Assembly (NCBI GenBank): GCA_002470515.1
Contig: DKML01000010.1
Coordinates: forward strand, 140,266 to 204,265
Source: Proteobacteria bacterium UBA7415
GTDB taxonomy: Bacteria > Pseudomonadota > Gammaproteobacteria > Arenicellales > Arenicellaceae
Length of the DNA stretch: 64,000 nucleotides
Direction: 5' to 3'
The notes under the pieces were generated by a model. That model had not been told where the DNA came from. It worked only from the letters and a program-made list of their open reading frames with translations, and ran no database searches. Each line of letters begins with the position of its first letter. The first letter of the stretch is position 1. This document shows positions 48,690 to 57,808 of this stretch, piece after piece. The translations under genes and the position numbers were made by a program.

Positions 48690-49679
48690 ATGTTTAAGAG
48701 AGTATTACGCAGACTTTTTCCAGCTCAAAAGCTTCGATATAACATCGAACAATTCAAACAGCTTCATGGGGTCGTTTTTATTAAAGGCTGGGCATACTTT
48801 TCTGAATCGCCAGTTGCGAACATTTATTACGCTTCGGCAAAGGGAAAATGGAAAAAGATCGAGTTTGAAGTAATGGCAAGCGACGATGTGGCTGTGGCTT
48901 ACGAGAATGAAATTGCCAAAAAAGCTCGCTTTTTTATACGTATTGTTGATAAGGATTTAGCCAGCGACGTGTTAAATATGCGCTTGAAATTTGAATCGGG
49001 CTTAGGCTCTGGTTTGCAGACGCAAGAGTGTGTACATCTTCATAAGCATGGTATTGAGCGTGGGCCTTACAGACAGTTCGTGCCTAACTTTTTTGCTGAT
49101 TACGTTGTCGATTCAGATATTAAGACTGCTTTAGAGATTGGTTCAAGAGCTCGTTCAGGGGTCAACAATAGAGATACTTACTTACCTAAAGACATTGAGT
49201 TTACGGGTATCGACGTTTTAGATGGAGAAGGCGTAGATGTGGTATGTGATGCGCACCAGTTGAGTGAGCATCTAGAATCAAACAAGTACGACTTAGTTTA
49301 TTCGCTCAATGTTTTTGAGCATCTACTCATGCCATGGAAGGTTGTTTTAGAGCTAAACAAAGTTATGAAAAAAGGCGGGATCGTAATGATCTTCACCCAT
49401 CATGCGTACCCGCTGCATGACTTACCTTGGGATTATTTTAGGTTTTCGGACAACGCTTGGTATTCGATGTTTAACAAAGAAACAGGATTCGAAATCATTA
49501 AGACCCAGCTCATCGACCCTGTGTCGATCGTGCCTTATTGTATTTACGAAGGTACCGCTAGTGTTAGCGGCGAGTCGGCGTTCATTCATTCGGCGGTTAT
49601 TGCTCGTAAAATTTCAGATACGAGCTTAACTTGGCCGGTAGATTCAAGCGCGATTATTAATACGGAATACCCAGGTTGA
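48690..49679 (+). CDS. Class I SAM methyltransferase
   Basis: The 329-residue protein has a SAM-binding domain from about residue 140: ALEIGSRARSGVNNRD (motif I), FTGIDVLDGEGVDVVCDAH, and LVYSLNVFEHLLMPW (motif post-I/II). An N-terminal domain (1-130) is of unknown fold. It could act on a surface glycan, given the glycosylation genes that follow, but this is inference. An AAAGGAAG ribosome site precedes ATG at 48690. Confidence 0.8.
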   Translation: MFKRVLRRLFPAQKLRYNIEQFKQLHGVVFIKGWAYFSESPVANIYYASAKGKWKKIEFEVMASDDVAVAYENEIAKKARFFIRIVDKDLASDVLNMRLKFESGLGSGLQTQECVHLHKHGIERGPYRQFVPNFFADYVVDSDIKTALEIGSRARSGVNNRDTYLPKDIEFTGIDVLDGEGVDVVCDAHQLSEHLESNKYDLVYSLNVFEHLLMPWKVVLELNKVMKKGGIVMIFTHHAYPLHDLPWDYFRFSDNAWYSMFNKETGFEIIKTQLIDPVSIVPYCIYEGTASVSGESAFIHSAVIARKISDTSLTWPVDSSAIINTEYPG

Positions 49680-49917
49680 GTTTTGGGTGTATTGATTAGG
49701 CGCGAGAAATGCAGAATTTGGCAAGTCAATAATGGTTACTCAGCTAATCACTTCTAGAAGTGTGGGGTAGGCCCGTGATCGCTGCTTGTTTTACAAAATC
49801 CAACGCTGGCGCAAGCTTGTCTAAATCACTTGCTTATGACCCATTCGCTACTTTAGTAAACCTAACGCGAGTTCCTTCAGGACGTGCTTCTAGAGATATG
49901 GTTCAAATCACCGAAAC

Positions 49918-50265
49918 CCCCATTTCTCGCAAAGGCCCAAACGGGCATTGAGGCGTAGTGTTACACCGGGCTGAGCTAATAATACGTACCCACGAACCAC
50001 CGCCCTAATGCTCCAGTCACAGTCCGCTTGCACTACGGTCAAGCGTAAGGTTCTCGGCTGAACGGAAATAGGTGTGGTCTCGATGCCATCATGTCTTAGG
50101 TTTAATGAGCGGCGCCCAAACTTTTTGCGGAGAATCAGAACTCATCGCTTAGTGTTTTAGGGTGTAATGGTCTGCGCTCGTTGAACCAACTTCGGCCTTT
50201 GCGGTAAGGCAGGCGCTCAAAAGCGTTAGAATTAGGCTAAACCAAGCTACTTGATAATTAATCAT
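49918..50265 (-). pseudogene. Possible decayed small secreted protein
   Basis: On the reverse strand a GAGG site precedes ATG at 50265, followed by MINYQVAWFSLILTLL and a Sec-type signal ending in Ala-Lys-Ala. The frame stops at TAA (50149-50151) after 38 residues. An open frame then resumes in a shifted phase and runs to TGA at 49918-49920 with protein-like text such as VVQADCDWSIRAVV. A broken protein of about 115 residues is one reading; a 38-residue secreted peptide is another. No family is recognised. The rest of the 49680-50421 spacer shows nothing firm. Confidence 0.3.
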
Positions 50266-50421
50266 TGGGTGGGACCTCAACTTGCACTATTCTTCATTAA
50301 TATAACAACACAACGTATAGTATTAAAAAGCATCGCGATAGATAGCTTAACCAAACAAGCTCACAACTATGAAGGAGCTTGATACACACTGGTCTCGTTA
50401 GACTTCCACATGTAGCACTTT

Positions 50422-51388
50422 ATGGCATCAAATCAAATCCAATTATCCATTATCGTTCCGGTTAAAAATGAGCAAAGCTCGATAGCCACTTTTCTGGGTG
50501 CCGTCGTACCTGTTTGTGAAAGCATGGCCAAACACTTTGAAATTGTGTTTATAGATGATGGCAGTACTGATGCTACGCTTGGCCTATTGAAAGACGAGCA
50601 GTTGCGCCATCAGCAAATACGCATTGTAAAGCTGTCGCGTAACTTTGGTAAAGAGGCTGCTCTTTCCGCGGGACTATCTGTATCGCGTGGCGATGCTGTG
50701 ATTCCCATGGACGTAGACATGCAAGACCCACCTGAGGTATTGCCACTACTGTACAAACGACATCTAGAGGGATTTGATTCGGTCGTCGCTGTTAGAAAAA
50801 CTAGGACGGGAGATTCAGTTTTTAAGCGCTTTTTTGCAGCAAGCATCTATCGATTGTTTGTTTGGACAAGTCGCGATCAAGTGGTTCCAAATGCCGGAGA
50901 CTTTCGGTTATTGAGTCGCCGAGTGGTCGACATTCTGAATGAAATGCCTGAGCGGACCCGCTTTATGAAAGGCATGTTTTCATGGCCTGGATTTGAAACA
51001 GCATACGTCGAGTACGAGCGGCTCAAGCGTTCCGCGGGTAAGTCACAATGGCGCTTTTCTAGCCTATGGAGTCTCGCCTTAGACGGCATATTTAACCATT
51101 CAACTTTACCGCTTAAAATATGGACGTATTGTTGGTTTTTTGGTAGCACTTATGGCGTTGGGTTACATGTTAGTGATCGTGAGTAAAACCATGTTTTTAG
51201 GTGTTGATGTGCTAGGGTACGCGTCGCTGCTGAGTATCGTGCTCTTAATCGGCGGTATCAACCTGATGGGCGTTGGTATTCTCGGTGAATATGTAGGCCG
51301 TATATTTATTGAAATAAAGGGCCGGCCATTGTACTTAATAGACGAAATCATTGAGCCTGGAAATAAGGACACCAAGTCTCAAAAGTAA
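50422..51388 (+). pseudogene. GtrB-like polyprenyl-phosphate glycosyltransferase, frameshifted
   Basis: The frame opens IIVPVKNEQSSIATFL and has the GT2 motifs FIDDGSTD and VDMQDPPEVL, typical of GtrB/DPM1-like enzymes that load a sugar on undecaprenyl phosphate. Near 51130 the text IWTY should continue as VGFLVALMALGYM (first C-terminal membrane helix), but one extra T near 51132-51136 shifts the frame, which then stops at 51186. The second piece (51140-51388) holds both C-terminal membrane helices with GVGILGEYVGRI. Full length would be about 322 residues. The gtrA gene follows. Confidence 0.85.
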
Positions 51389-51415
51389 CGGGCTTAAAAT
51401 CATGGTTTCTAAGTT

Positions 51416-51796
51416 ATGACGAACAGCTCTAGTACTAAAGAGTTTTTGCGCTTTTTCTTAGTTGGGCTCATTAATACGCTCGTACATTTTTGCGTGCTGT
51501 ATTTTGCCTATGAGCTCCTATCTATCGAGCTAGTAACGTCTACCCTCATAGCTTTTGCAATAGCCGTGGTTGTCACTTATCTACTAAACTATCGTTTTAC
51601 TTTTCGCAGCAAGAAGAAGCATAAATCAAGTTTGCCAAAGTTTATCGTAACTGTATTGATCGGCTTGGGGTGGAATGTTGGTATTACGGTTTTGGTGGTC
51701 CAATACTTAGAAGGCCCACTTTTATTGGCCGTAATCGCAGCGGCATTTGTGATTATGATTAACAACTACCTGCTCAGTAAGTTCTGGGTGTTTTAG
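51416..51796 (+). CDS. GtrA-like flippase
   Basis: The 126-residue protein has four membrane helices. The opening EFLRFFLVGLINTLVHF and the motif LLNYRFTFRSKKKH are typical of the GtrA family, which helps move undecaprenyl-linked sugars across the membrane. It follows the frameshifted gtrB-like gene by 27 bases. A GT-C type enzyme follows. Confidence 0.87.
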   Translation: MTNSSSTKEFLRFFLVGLINTLVHFCVLYFAYELLSIELVTSTLIAFAIAVVVTYLLNYRFTFRSKKKHKSSLPKFIVTVLIGLGWNVGITVLVVQYLEGPLLLAVIAAAFVIMINNYLLSKFWVF

Positions 51797-51805
51797 GAAC
51801 TACGC

Positions 51806-52828
51806 ATGTCACAGACGAATAAATTCAGCACTCACTTATCTAAATTGCAATGGATAATTCTATTGGCGGTTCTCATTGCGCTCTTGATCCCACGATTTGA
51901 TAGAGCTGATCGATTCGGATTAGATCAGTTCACTACAAAAGGTAACCCTGCGATTGAGCATTTAGCTGACGCCAAAAAATACATAGATCAGATTCGGTAT
52001 TTCCGTGGTGAAGGAGGGGTAGAGTTGTTAAAAGCGCCATGGGTCTATCGGCCTATTCCAGCGCTTTTGGCTACACCAATTCCGTTGGAGCCAATGACGG
52101 CGTTGAACGTAGTCAATTTTTTCGCGTTATGTATTGGGCTTTTTTATTTGGTCCGAGTACTGCAAAAACTGAATCTGTCGAACACCACTGTCTTTATTGG
52201 CGGCCTAAGTTTTGTAGCATCGTTCCCGGTGTTTTTTTACGGTTCTATTGGTTATGTGGAGCCCGTTTTAATAGCGTGGTTGAGCGTCGGCTTGTACGCG
52301 ATTTTTTACCAGAAACACCTTCTATATTTTGCGCTCCTACTAACAGGAGCGTTCGTAAAAGACCCTTTTATAATATCCTTACCGGTCTGGCTTTTTTACC
52401 AGCTGTTTGTTGCGCAAAAATCATGGATAAAGAGTATTGCCATCTTTGTAATCGCATTTGCCGCATTTGTCGGATCTTTAGCCGTAGCTAGAGAAGTTTC
52501 TAATGCAGCCACCGACTTTTATTGGTTGCCCAGTGAGCGCACGCTGGAATTCAACGTTTATCGACTTCGTAGCTGGTTTAGTTGGGCGCTAACGCTGGGA
52601 CCTATCGGTATGCTGGCCTTGGCGTATGTGCTAAAGGAAAACTTTGGACTATTTCGTAAACCTCTAGACCTTACGTTAGCCATTGGTTTTGCAGGCGCTA
52701 TTTCGGTAATGATCTACTCCATGTTTACTGTGTATGTGGATGGTCGTTATTTTTGGATAGCGTACCCGTTTATGATTCCACTCGGATGCCGTTTAATAGA
52801 GTCTTGGAAGATCTTTCAAAAAACCTAG
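51806..52828 (+). CDS. Membrane glycosyltransferase-like (GT-C type) protein
   Basis: The 340-residue protein has eight or more membrane helices and a periplasmic Asp/Arg-rich N-terminal loop with a DRADRF element. The layout and the position after gtrB-gtrA suggest a transferase that moves the sugar from the lipid carrier to a surface glycan. No diagnostic motif is visible, so this is context-based. It starts 9 bases after gtrA. Confidence 0.65.
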   Translation: MSQTNKFSTHLSKLQWIILLAVLIALLIPRFDRADRFGLDQFTTKGNPAIEHLADAKKYIDQIRYFRGEGGVELLKAPWVYRPIPALLATPIPLEPMTALNVVNFFALCIGLFYLVRVLQKLNLSNTTVFIGGLSFVASFPVFFYGSIGYVEPVLIAWLSVGLYAIFYQKHLLYFALLLTGAFVKDPFIISLPVWLFYQLFVAQKSWIKSIAIFVIAFAAFVGSLAVAREVSNAATDFYWLPSERTLEFNVYRLRSWFSWALTLGPIGMLALAYVLKENFGLFRKPLDLTLAIGFAGAISVMIYSMFTVYVDGRYFWIAYPFMIPLGCRLIESWKIFQKT

Positions 52829-52937
52829 ATTTAACCGATATGCGAATAATTGTAACGAACAATTAGACGTAGAAAATTGATCTTGCTGGTAGTATGCGAC
52901 TCTTAGTGAAAAACAACTCTTTATAGATATTAGTAAA

Positions 52938-53657
52938 ATGGAAAAACCCGAAGTAATGAAGCTCTTAGAGAATGCGCATACTGCGCATGAGGCCGGTGAT
53001 TTTAATGGCGCCGATCGATTCTATGCTCGATTTTTTGATGAAGCACGCCTTGCTGACCCAATGGCCTTTTATGCAATACGCTTGAGTAATTGTTTGATGG
53101 CGTGGGCAAAACTTGCGGATGATTTTCCGGGAGCTCGCATGAGCTTGGAACAAAAAGGTCAAGAAATGTTGCTTGAGTATCAGCGCAGTGGCGAGCCTGA
53201 GCGTTTTCATGACTACGCGGCCATTGCTAAGCATCTTAAGAGCACTCCCGAGGTTGTGGAGAACTTTGTGACGTTACACGACACGACACCAGATAAAGCA
53301 CAAAAGCTCGCGAAGTTTGTGTGGACCGATTTATTGACGGCGCAAGAATGGCGTGTGTGCAGCGAGTTGATGACTAGACCTGAACAAAAAATGGATGAGT
53401 TGTTTGCGGTGTTCGATCAAGCTGCGCAAATGAAGGAGTTGGACCAACGCTTCAACACCATAGAGTTTGACGAGCACATTGTTGATACCCTTTTAGGCGA
53501 CGTTCAATTGATTGTTGAAGTGTTGCGTCGAACCGAACGTTCAGAAGAAGTGGTGCCGTTAGCGAGACAATTTCAGCAAGGTGTAGAGCAACGCAATCAC
53601 GCGATGCTGTCCAAAAAAGTACACGCTCAAGGCTCCTACTTATTTCTAGGACATTAG
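52938..53657 (+). CDS. Helical protein of unknown function (TPR-like)
   Basis: The 239-residue cytoplasmic protein is all helical, with an N-terminal TPR-like pair (AHTAHEAGDFNGADRFYARFF). No motif gives a function. It overlaps the convergent hydrolase gene by four bases. Confidence 0.6.
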   Translation: MEKPEVMKLLENAHTAHEAGDFNGADRFYARFFDEARLADPMAFYAIRLSNCLMAWAKLADDFPGARMSLEQKGQEMLLEYQRSGEPERFHDYAAIAKHLKSTPEVVENFVTLHDTTPDKAQKLAKFVWTDLLTAQEWRVCSELMTRPEQKMDELFAVFDQAAQMKELDQRFNTIEFDEHIVDTLLGDVQLIVEVLRRTERSEEVVPLARQFQQGVEQRNHAMLSKKVHAQGSYLFLGH

Positions 53658-54355
53658 CCGAATCGTTTGTCGGCGACAAAGGGATTGCTCTTGCGTTCTT
53701 GTCCAAACGTAGACATTGGTCCGTGGCCGGGAATAAACCGAATCTTATCGCCGAGCGGAAATAGACCTTTTCGAATTGAACGAACTAACTGCGCTTGATT
53801 GCCGCGAGGAAAGTCTGAGCGGCCGATCGAACCTTGAAATAGCACATCTCCCACTAATGCAAAGTCGTTGGCTTTTTCTACAAAGACAACATGGCCAGGT
53901 GTGTGGCCGGGGCAATGCACGACATCAAATTTGAGTTCGCCTAGCTCAATAGACTCGCCCCCTTTAAGCCATTGGTCGGGTTTAAATTTTTCGCCCTCAA
54001 AGCCAAATTGCTTGCACTGCTCTGGGAGCATATCGATCCAAAACTGATCCTCTCTATGGGGACCCACAATAGGTACACCAGTTTGGCGCGCCAAGCTTGC
54101 CGTTCCGCCGGCGTGATCTAGGTGTGCATGGGTAATTAGAATCTTGTCGAGTGTTAGGCCCAGTTGTTCTACTCTTGCTTTGATGCGGTTCACTTCGCCA
54201 CCCGGATCAACTACCGCTGCAAGCCGTGTTTTGGTACACCATATAATGCTGCAGTTTTGAGCAAACGGTGTTACGGGCAAAATATCGAAACCCAGAGCTT
54301 TGCCTTTGGAAGGATTGCTAGAAGTAGAACGAGTATTGGGAGAAGCGTGCTTCAT
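53654..54355 (-). CDS. Metallo-beta-lactamase-fold hydrolase (glyoxalase II-like)
   Basis: The 233-residue protein has the zinc motif THAHLDHAGG with H76, H78, D80 and H81, then a conserved CPGHTPGH loop and the GDVLFQGSIGRSDFP block, all typical of the YcbL/glyoxalase II-like MBL group. It likely cleaves a thioester such as S-lactoylglutathione. The N-terminal 20 residues are low complexity, so the true start may be further in. Confidence 0.88.
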   Translation of the reverse strand: MKHASPNTRSTSSNPSKGKALGFDILPVTPFAQNCSIIWCTKTRLAAVVDPGGEVNRIKARVEQLGLTLDKILITHAHLDHAGGTASLARQTGVPIVGPHREDQFWIDMLPEQCKQFGFEGEKFKPDQWLKGGESIELGELKFDVVHCPGHTPGHVVFVEKANDFALVGDVLFQGSIGRSDFPRGNQAQLVRSIRKGLFPLGDKIRFIPGHGPMSTFGQERKSNPFVADKRFG

Positions 54356-54493
54356 GCTGGTAGACTCAATGGTAGTAAAAACAACGCGTGCTGCGCAAAG
54401 CGCAAGAATGCCATAAAATGGCTCTGGAGTTTATAGCTAGCGGGAAGCACGTTGTTAAAAACCTACGGACTAGTTAAGAATACAAAAAGGCCT

Positions 54494-55369
54494 ATGTCAC
54501 TTAAGCAAACTCTTACAACCTTTGAATACGATCCACGCGCCCCCATCACTGAAGCTATAAAAGCAAGTGCTGAGTGTTTTGAGCGAGATGGATTTGTTAT
54601 TTTTGAAAACGTTTTGACAGAGCAAAACTTAGATGTGTTGCGTGGCGCCTTAGAGCCCTATATGGCTGACAACATCACGGGGCGAAACGACTTCGAAGGT
54701 GTTAAGTCTAATCGAGTTTATGCGCTCATGGCTAAAGGTAAAGAGTTTGCTGAGCTGGCGCTGCATCCATTGGCTTTAGAGTATGCTGAAGCAGAGCTAG
54801 GTAAGTCTTGCTTGCTGTCGGCAATGTTGGCGATTCGTTTGCATCCAGGCGAATCGGTGCAACCTTGGCATACCGACGACGGGCACATCGAGATACCGTT
54901 TCCGCGTCCTGCTTATGGTATTAGTACGTTTTGGGCGTTAGACGATACTACCGATGTAAACGGGGCAACCGAAATTCTGCCGGGCAGCCATCTATGGGCT
55001 ACGCCATATGATCAGATGCAGGGTTCAATTGGAGATGAGGTGTTAAGCACTAAAAGTGTGGTCAATAATCAGGTTGATCCTGGCGCTCATCCCAATGCGG
55101 TTAAAGCATTGTTACCCGCAGGCTCGTTAATCATATCTAAGGGTACCCTCTGGCATCGAGGTGGCGCTAACAAATCTGATCGCCCCAGAACTATTATCAC
55201 GCCACAATACTGCAGTGGGTGGGCGCGGCAGCTAGAAAATCAATTATTGGCGGTACCGCGAGACATTGCCAAAACTTTGCCTAGCAGAGCACAAGAGTTG
55301 CTCGGATACTCTATCCATCCTCCCTTTATGGGTTATGTGAATGGCGTACACCCAAATAAACATCTTTAG
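54494..55369 (+). CDS. Phytanoyl-CoA dioxygenase (PhyH)-family protein
   Basis: The product of about 291 residues from ATG 54494 has the Fe(II) motif PWHTDDG with H126 and D128, and a distal His in LWHRGGAN (H221) with the 2-oxoglutarate Arg in RPRTII. It should be a 2-oxoglutarate-dependent oxygenase; the substrate is unknown. A TTG at 54452 would extend it by 14 residues; ATG 54494 is preferred, with AAGG upstream. Confidence 0.85.
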   Translation: MSLKQTLTTFEYDPRAPITEAIKASAECFERDGFVIFENVLTEQNLDVLRGALEPYMADNITGRNDFEGVKSNRVYALMAKGKEFAELALHPLALEYAEAELGKSCLLSAMLAIRLHPGESVQPWHTDDGHIEIPFPRPAYGISTFWALDDTTDVNGATEILPGSHLWATPYDQMQGSIGDEVLSTKSVVNNQVDPGAHPNAVKALLPAGSLIISKGTLWHRGGANKSDRPRTIITPQYCSGWARQLENQLLAVPRDIAKTLPSRAQELLGYSIHPPFMGYVNGVHPNKHL

Positions 55370-55496
55370 TTCACTAAGAGCTATTCTATAATCAACTTCC
55401 TGCAGTAGACTCTGCAGCCAGAAGTTTTTATACATCAATGCCAGTGACCTCAAGCATTGAGCCCTTTAACATCAGCACATCGTAAGAGTATTTTGT

Positions 55497-56333
55497 ATGA
55501 GCACAGTAAAAGAACATCTAGAGAGCGGTCTTTACTATAGAGATTGGCAGAGCAATAAGCGCACGATTAATGGTGTGATCATGATCGTGCATGGACTGGG
55601 CGAGCATTGTGAACGTTATGACGCCCTAGCTGAATACTGTAACTCACGCGGCTACCATGTAGCCTCTATGGACTTGCCGTGTCATGGAAAGTCAGATGGC
55701 CCGCGCGGACACGTCAACTCGTTTAATGTTTATGATGATGCGGTCCTTGGAATGTATGAGCGGATTACTGCGCACTACCCAGATGTGCCTGTAACGTTGC
55801 TGGGCCACAGTATGGGCGGGTTAATTTCTGCGCGGTTATTACTCAAGCATCAAGATAAGTTTAATGCCGCAGTGTTATCTGGCGCCGCCATTAAAAGCCC
55901 GCAAGAGCCGCCAGCGTGGCAGGTAGTTGTGATACGAAATTTGGCGAAGTTGTTTCCTGCTCTAAAGGTTTTAGAGTTAGAAGCCGACAAGGTCAGCCGA
56001 GACCCAGAAGTCGTTAGAAAGTATTTTGCGGACCCGTTAGTCAGTACAGAAAAACTTTCTGCCAAATTTCTCGTGTCGATGTTTGAAGCAATGGAAGATG
56101 TTAAAACCCAAGCCGAGAAAATCACGCTTCCCGTATTTATCCTGCATGGCGGTGACGATGTAATGACCGACCCAGAAGGCTCGCGGTTATTGTTTGACAG
56201 CGTTAGCTCAAAAAAGAAAGACCTTAAAATCTATCAAGGTCTCTATCACGAAATTTTCAATGAGCCAGAAGCACCAGAGATCTATAAAGAAGTAATAGAC
56301 TGGTTGTCCAAATCGTTAAAAAGTAAAGCCTAA
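55497..56333 (+). CDS. Alpha/beta hydrolase (monoacylglycerol lipase-like)
   Basis: The 278-residue protein has the lysophospholipase/monoglyceride lipase text VHGLGEHCERYDALAEY, the nucleophile elbow GHSMGG with Ser105, and an Asp-His pair in HGGDDVMTD and YQGLYHEIFNE. It lacks a signal peptide, so it is cytoplasmic. Substrate likely a monoacylglycerol or lysophospholipid. Confidence 0.86.
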   Translation: MSTVKEHLESGLYYRDWQSNKRTINGVIMIVHGLGEHCERYDALAEYCNSRGYHVASMDLPCHGKSDGPRGHVNSFNVYDDAVLGMYERITAHYPDVPVTLLGHSMGGLISARLLLKHQDKFNAAVLSGAAIKSPQEPPAWQVVVIRNLAKLFPALKVLELEADKVSRDPEVVRKYFADPLVSTEKLSAKFLVSMFEAMEDVKTQAEKITLPVFILHGGDDVMTDPEGSRLLFDSVSSKKKDLKIYQGLYHEIFNEPEAPEIYKEVIDWLSKSLKSKA

Positions 56334-56358
56334 GCGTTAGACTTTAAAGCCATAAAGC

Positions 56359-56739
56359 TTAAGTCCGTAACCCAACCAGACCCAGCACTGCGCCTGCAGG
56401 GTCTTGGATTACAAACATATCGTCATCTCCAAAGGAACTCGGCCCGCTGAGCACCTTACCGCCAAGACTTAGCGTGTGCTTAACGCTCTGCTTAATATCG
56501 GCAACCCGCACATACATCAGCCAGACCGGTGGTATATCCTTATTTGGACCGCTCGCATGGCAAATGCCTGCAATCGTGTCGCCACTCTCAGGTAGGTTAA
56601 CGTTGTAGTCGTCATAGTCGCCCATGCTGACCGGCGAAGTTTTCCAGCCAACAACTTCTTGATAGAAGTCTCGCACACCTTCCGCATCACCTACCGTTAA
56701 GTCGCGCCATTCGATGGCACCGATTGTTTTATCGCTCAT
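56359..56739 (-). CDS. VOC-family (glyoxalase-like) protein
   Basis: The 126-residue protein has one VOC fold: EWRDLTVGDAEGVRDFYQEVVGWK and the end FVIQDPAGAVLGLV. It may bind a metal and a small substrate. The function is not known. Confidence 0.82.
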   Translation of the reverse strand: MSDKTIGAIEWRDLTVGDAEGVRDFYQEVVGWKTSPVSMGDYDDYNVNLPESGDTIAGICHASGPNKDIPPVWLMYVRVADIKQSVKHTLSLGGKVLSGPSSFGDDDMFVIQDPAGAVLGLVGLRT

Positions 56740-56841
56740 ATCGTTTCCTTGCAGCTCTTATTAGAAGATCATTCTGCTGGGCTGGAGCAAGGAATGCAAG
56801 ATCGTGCATTAGAATATAACGCCTGCCCATCCATGTTTAAA

Positions 56842-57612
56842 TTAAGTATGCGAAGTGGCGTTTGTAACCATATTGATAAACTCAAATGAAAAATTATAGG
56901 CATCACCGGGCCAGCGGCCTGACAAATAGTTTCTGTCTTTTACAAAAAAACCTCTTTCCAATTTTTCAGGGCTATCTCTAAACAGTGGAGATGGCCCCCT
57001 TATAAAATTGTTTGGACTTGATAAAACCGATGTAACTTCATCTTCGACCGTTTTTTCCGGATAAGTAAGGTAATAGTCATCCAGCCATAATCGGGTCAAA
57101 TTATAAGCCAGCAGTTCTTGAGAATTTAGAAGTGCGGTGGTTTTGTATTCATGAAGAACGGATTTATTCGACTTTGGGTCAATACTCCTTGCTGCCAATA
57201 CAACGCCATGACAAATAGCGCCAACGGGTTTTTCAGAGGCAAAGAAGTCAACAACCACACTTTGTAGAACCTCCGACTCCAAATACTCTTTAACCCCTTT
57301 GTCATGGCCACCGGGTAATATCAGAGCGTCAAAATCGTCTGCAGAAACTTCGCTATAAATTACAGGGCTACAGAATGAATGGCTTGACGCCATCTCAATA
57401 CAAGCGTCAATCGCATCTGCTCTCGCTCGCAACACTGATTTCAAAATCCCTAAATTGTCACCGTTTAGCATTCTTTCATCTGGTGAAGCTTTTATACCTT
57501 TTGGCGTAGCAAACACGACTTCAAGACCAGCCTCAGAGAACAGCTTCCATGGAATCGCTACTTCAGTTGGATCGAATCCATAACTTGGCAGTGGTATGAG
57601 TATTCTTTTCAT
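56842..57612 (-). CDS. DJ-1/PfpI-family class I glutamine amidotransferase-like protein
   Basis: The 256-residue protein has the nucleophile elbow AICHGVV with C134 and H135, and the Glu-containing opening with FDALILPGGHDKG. This is the DJ-1/PfpI family, which includes Hsp31-type chaperones and glyoxalases. The protein is longer than a typical PfpI protease. The function is unassigned. Confidence 0.84.
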   Translation of the reverse strand: MKRILIPLPSYGFDPTEVAIPWKLFSEAGLEVVFATPKGIKASPDERMLNGDNLGILKSVLRARADAIDACIEMASSHSFCSPVIYSEVSADDFDALILPGGHDKGVKEYLESEVLQSVVVDFFASEKPVGAICHGVVLAARSIDPKSNKSVLHEYKTTALLNSQELLAYNLTRLWLDDYYLTYPEKTVEDEVTSVLSSPNNFIRGPSPLFRDSPEKLERGFFVKDRNYLSGRWPGDAYNFSFEFINMVTNATSHT

Positions 57613-57808
57613 GTTTTAGAGCTAAATGTCGATTTCCTAATAGGGAGTCATACTATAGATTAAAAGGTTGCTGTCCAACTAAGGTGGGTTTGTTAATCTC
57701 CTTCTTGGACTAATCGTTTATCTATTGATGTGTTAAGCGGGCTACAGAGACATTAGGCTGGGTGATAGAATTAGCTGATATGCCGTACACTTTGACTCGA
57801 GAGCAACC

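Noticed and set aside
49760..49951. A 63-codon plus-strand frame in the spacer before gtrB
   Set aside because: No ribosome site and no recognisable content; it overlaps the possible secreted pseudogene on the other strand.
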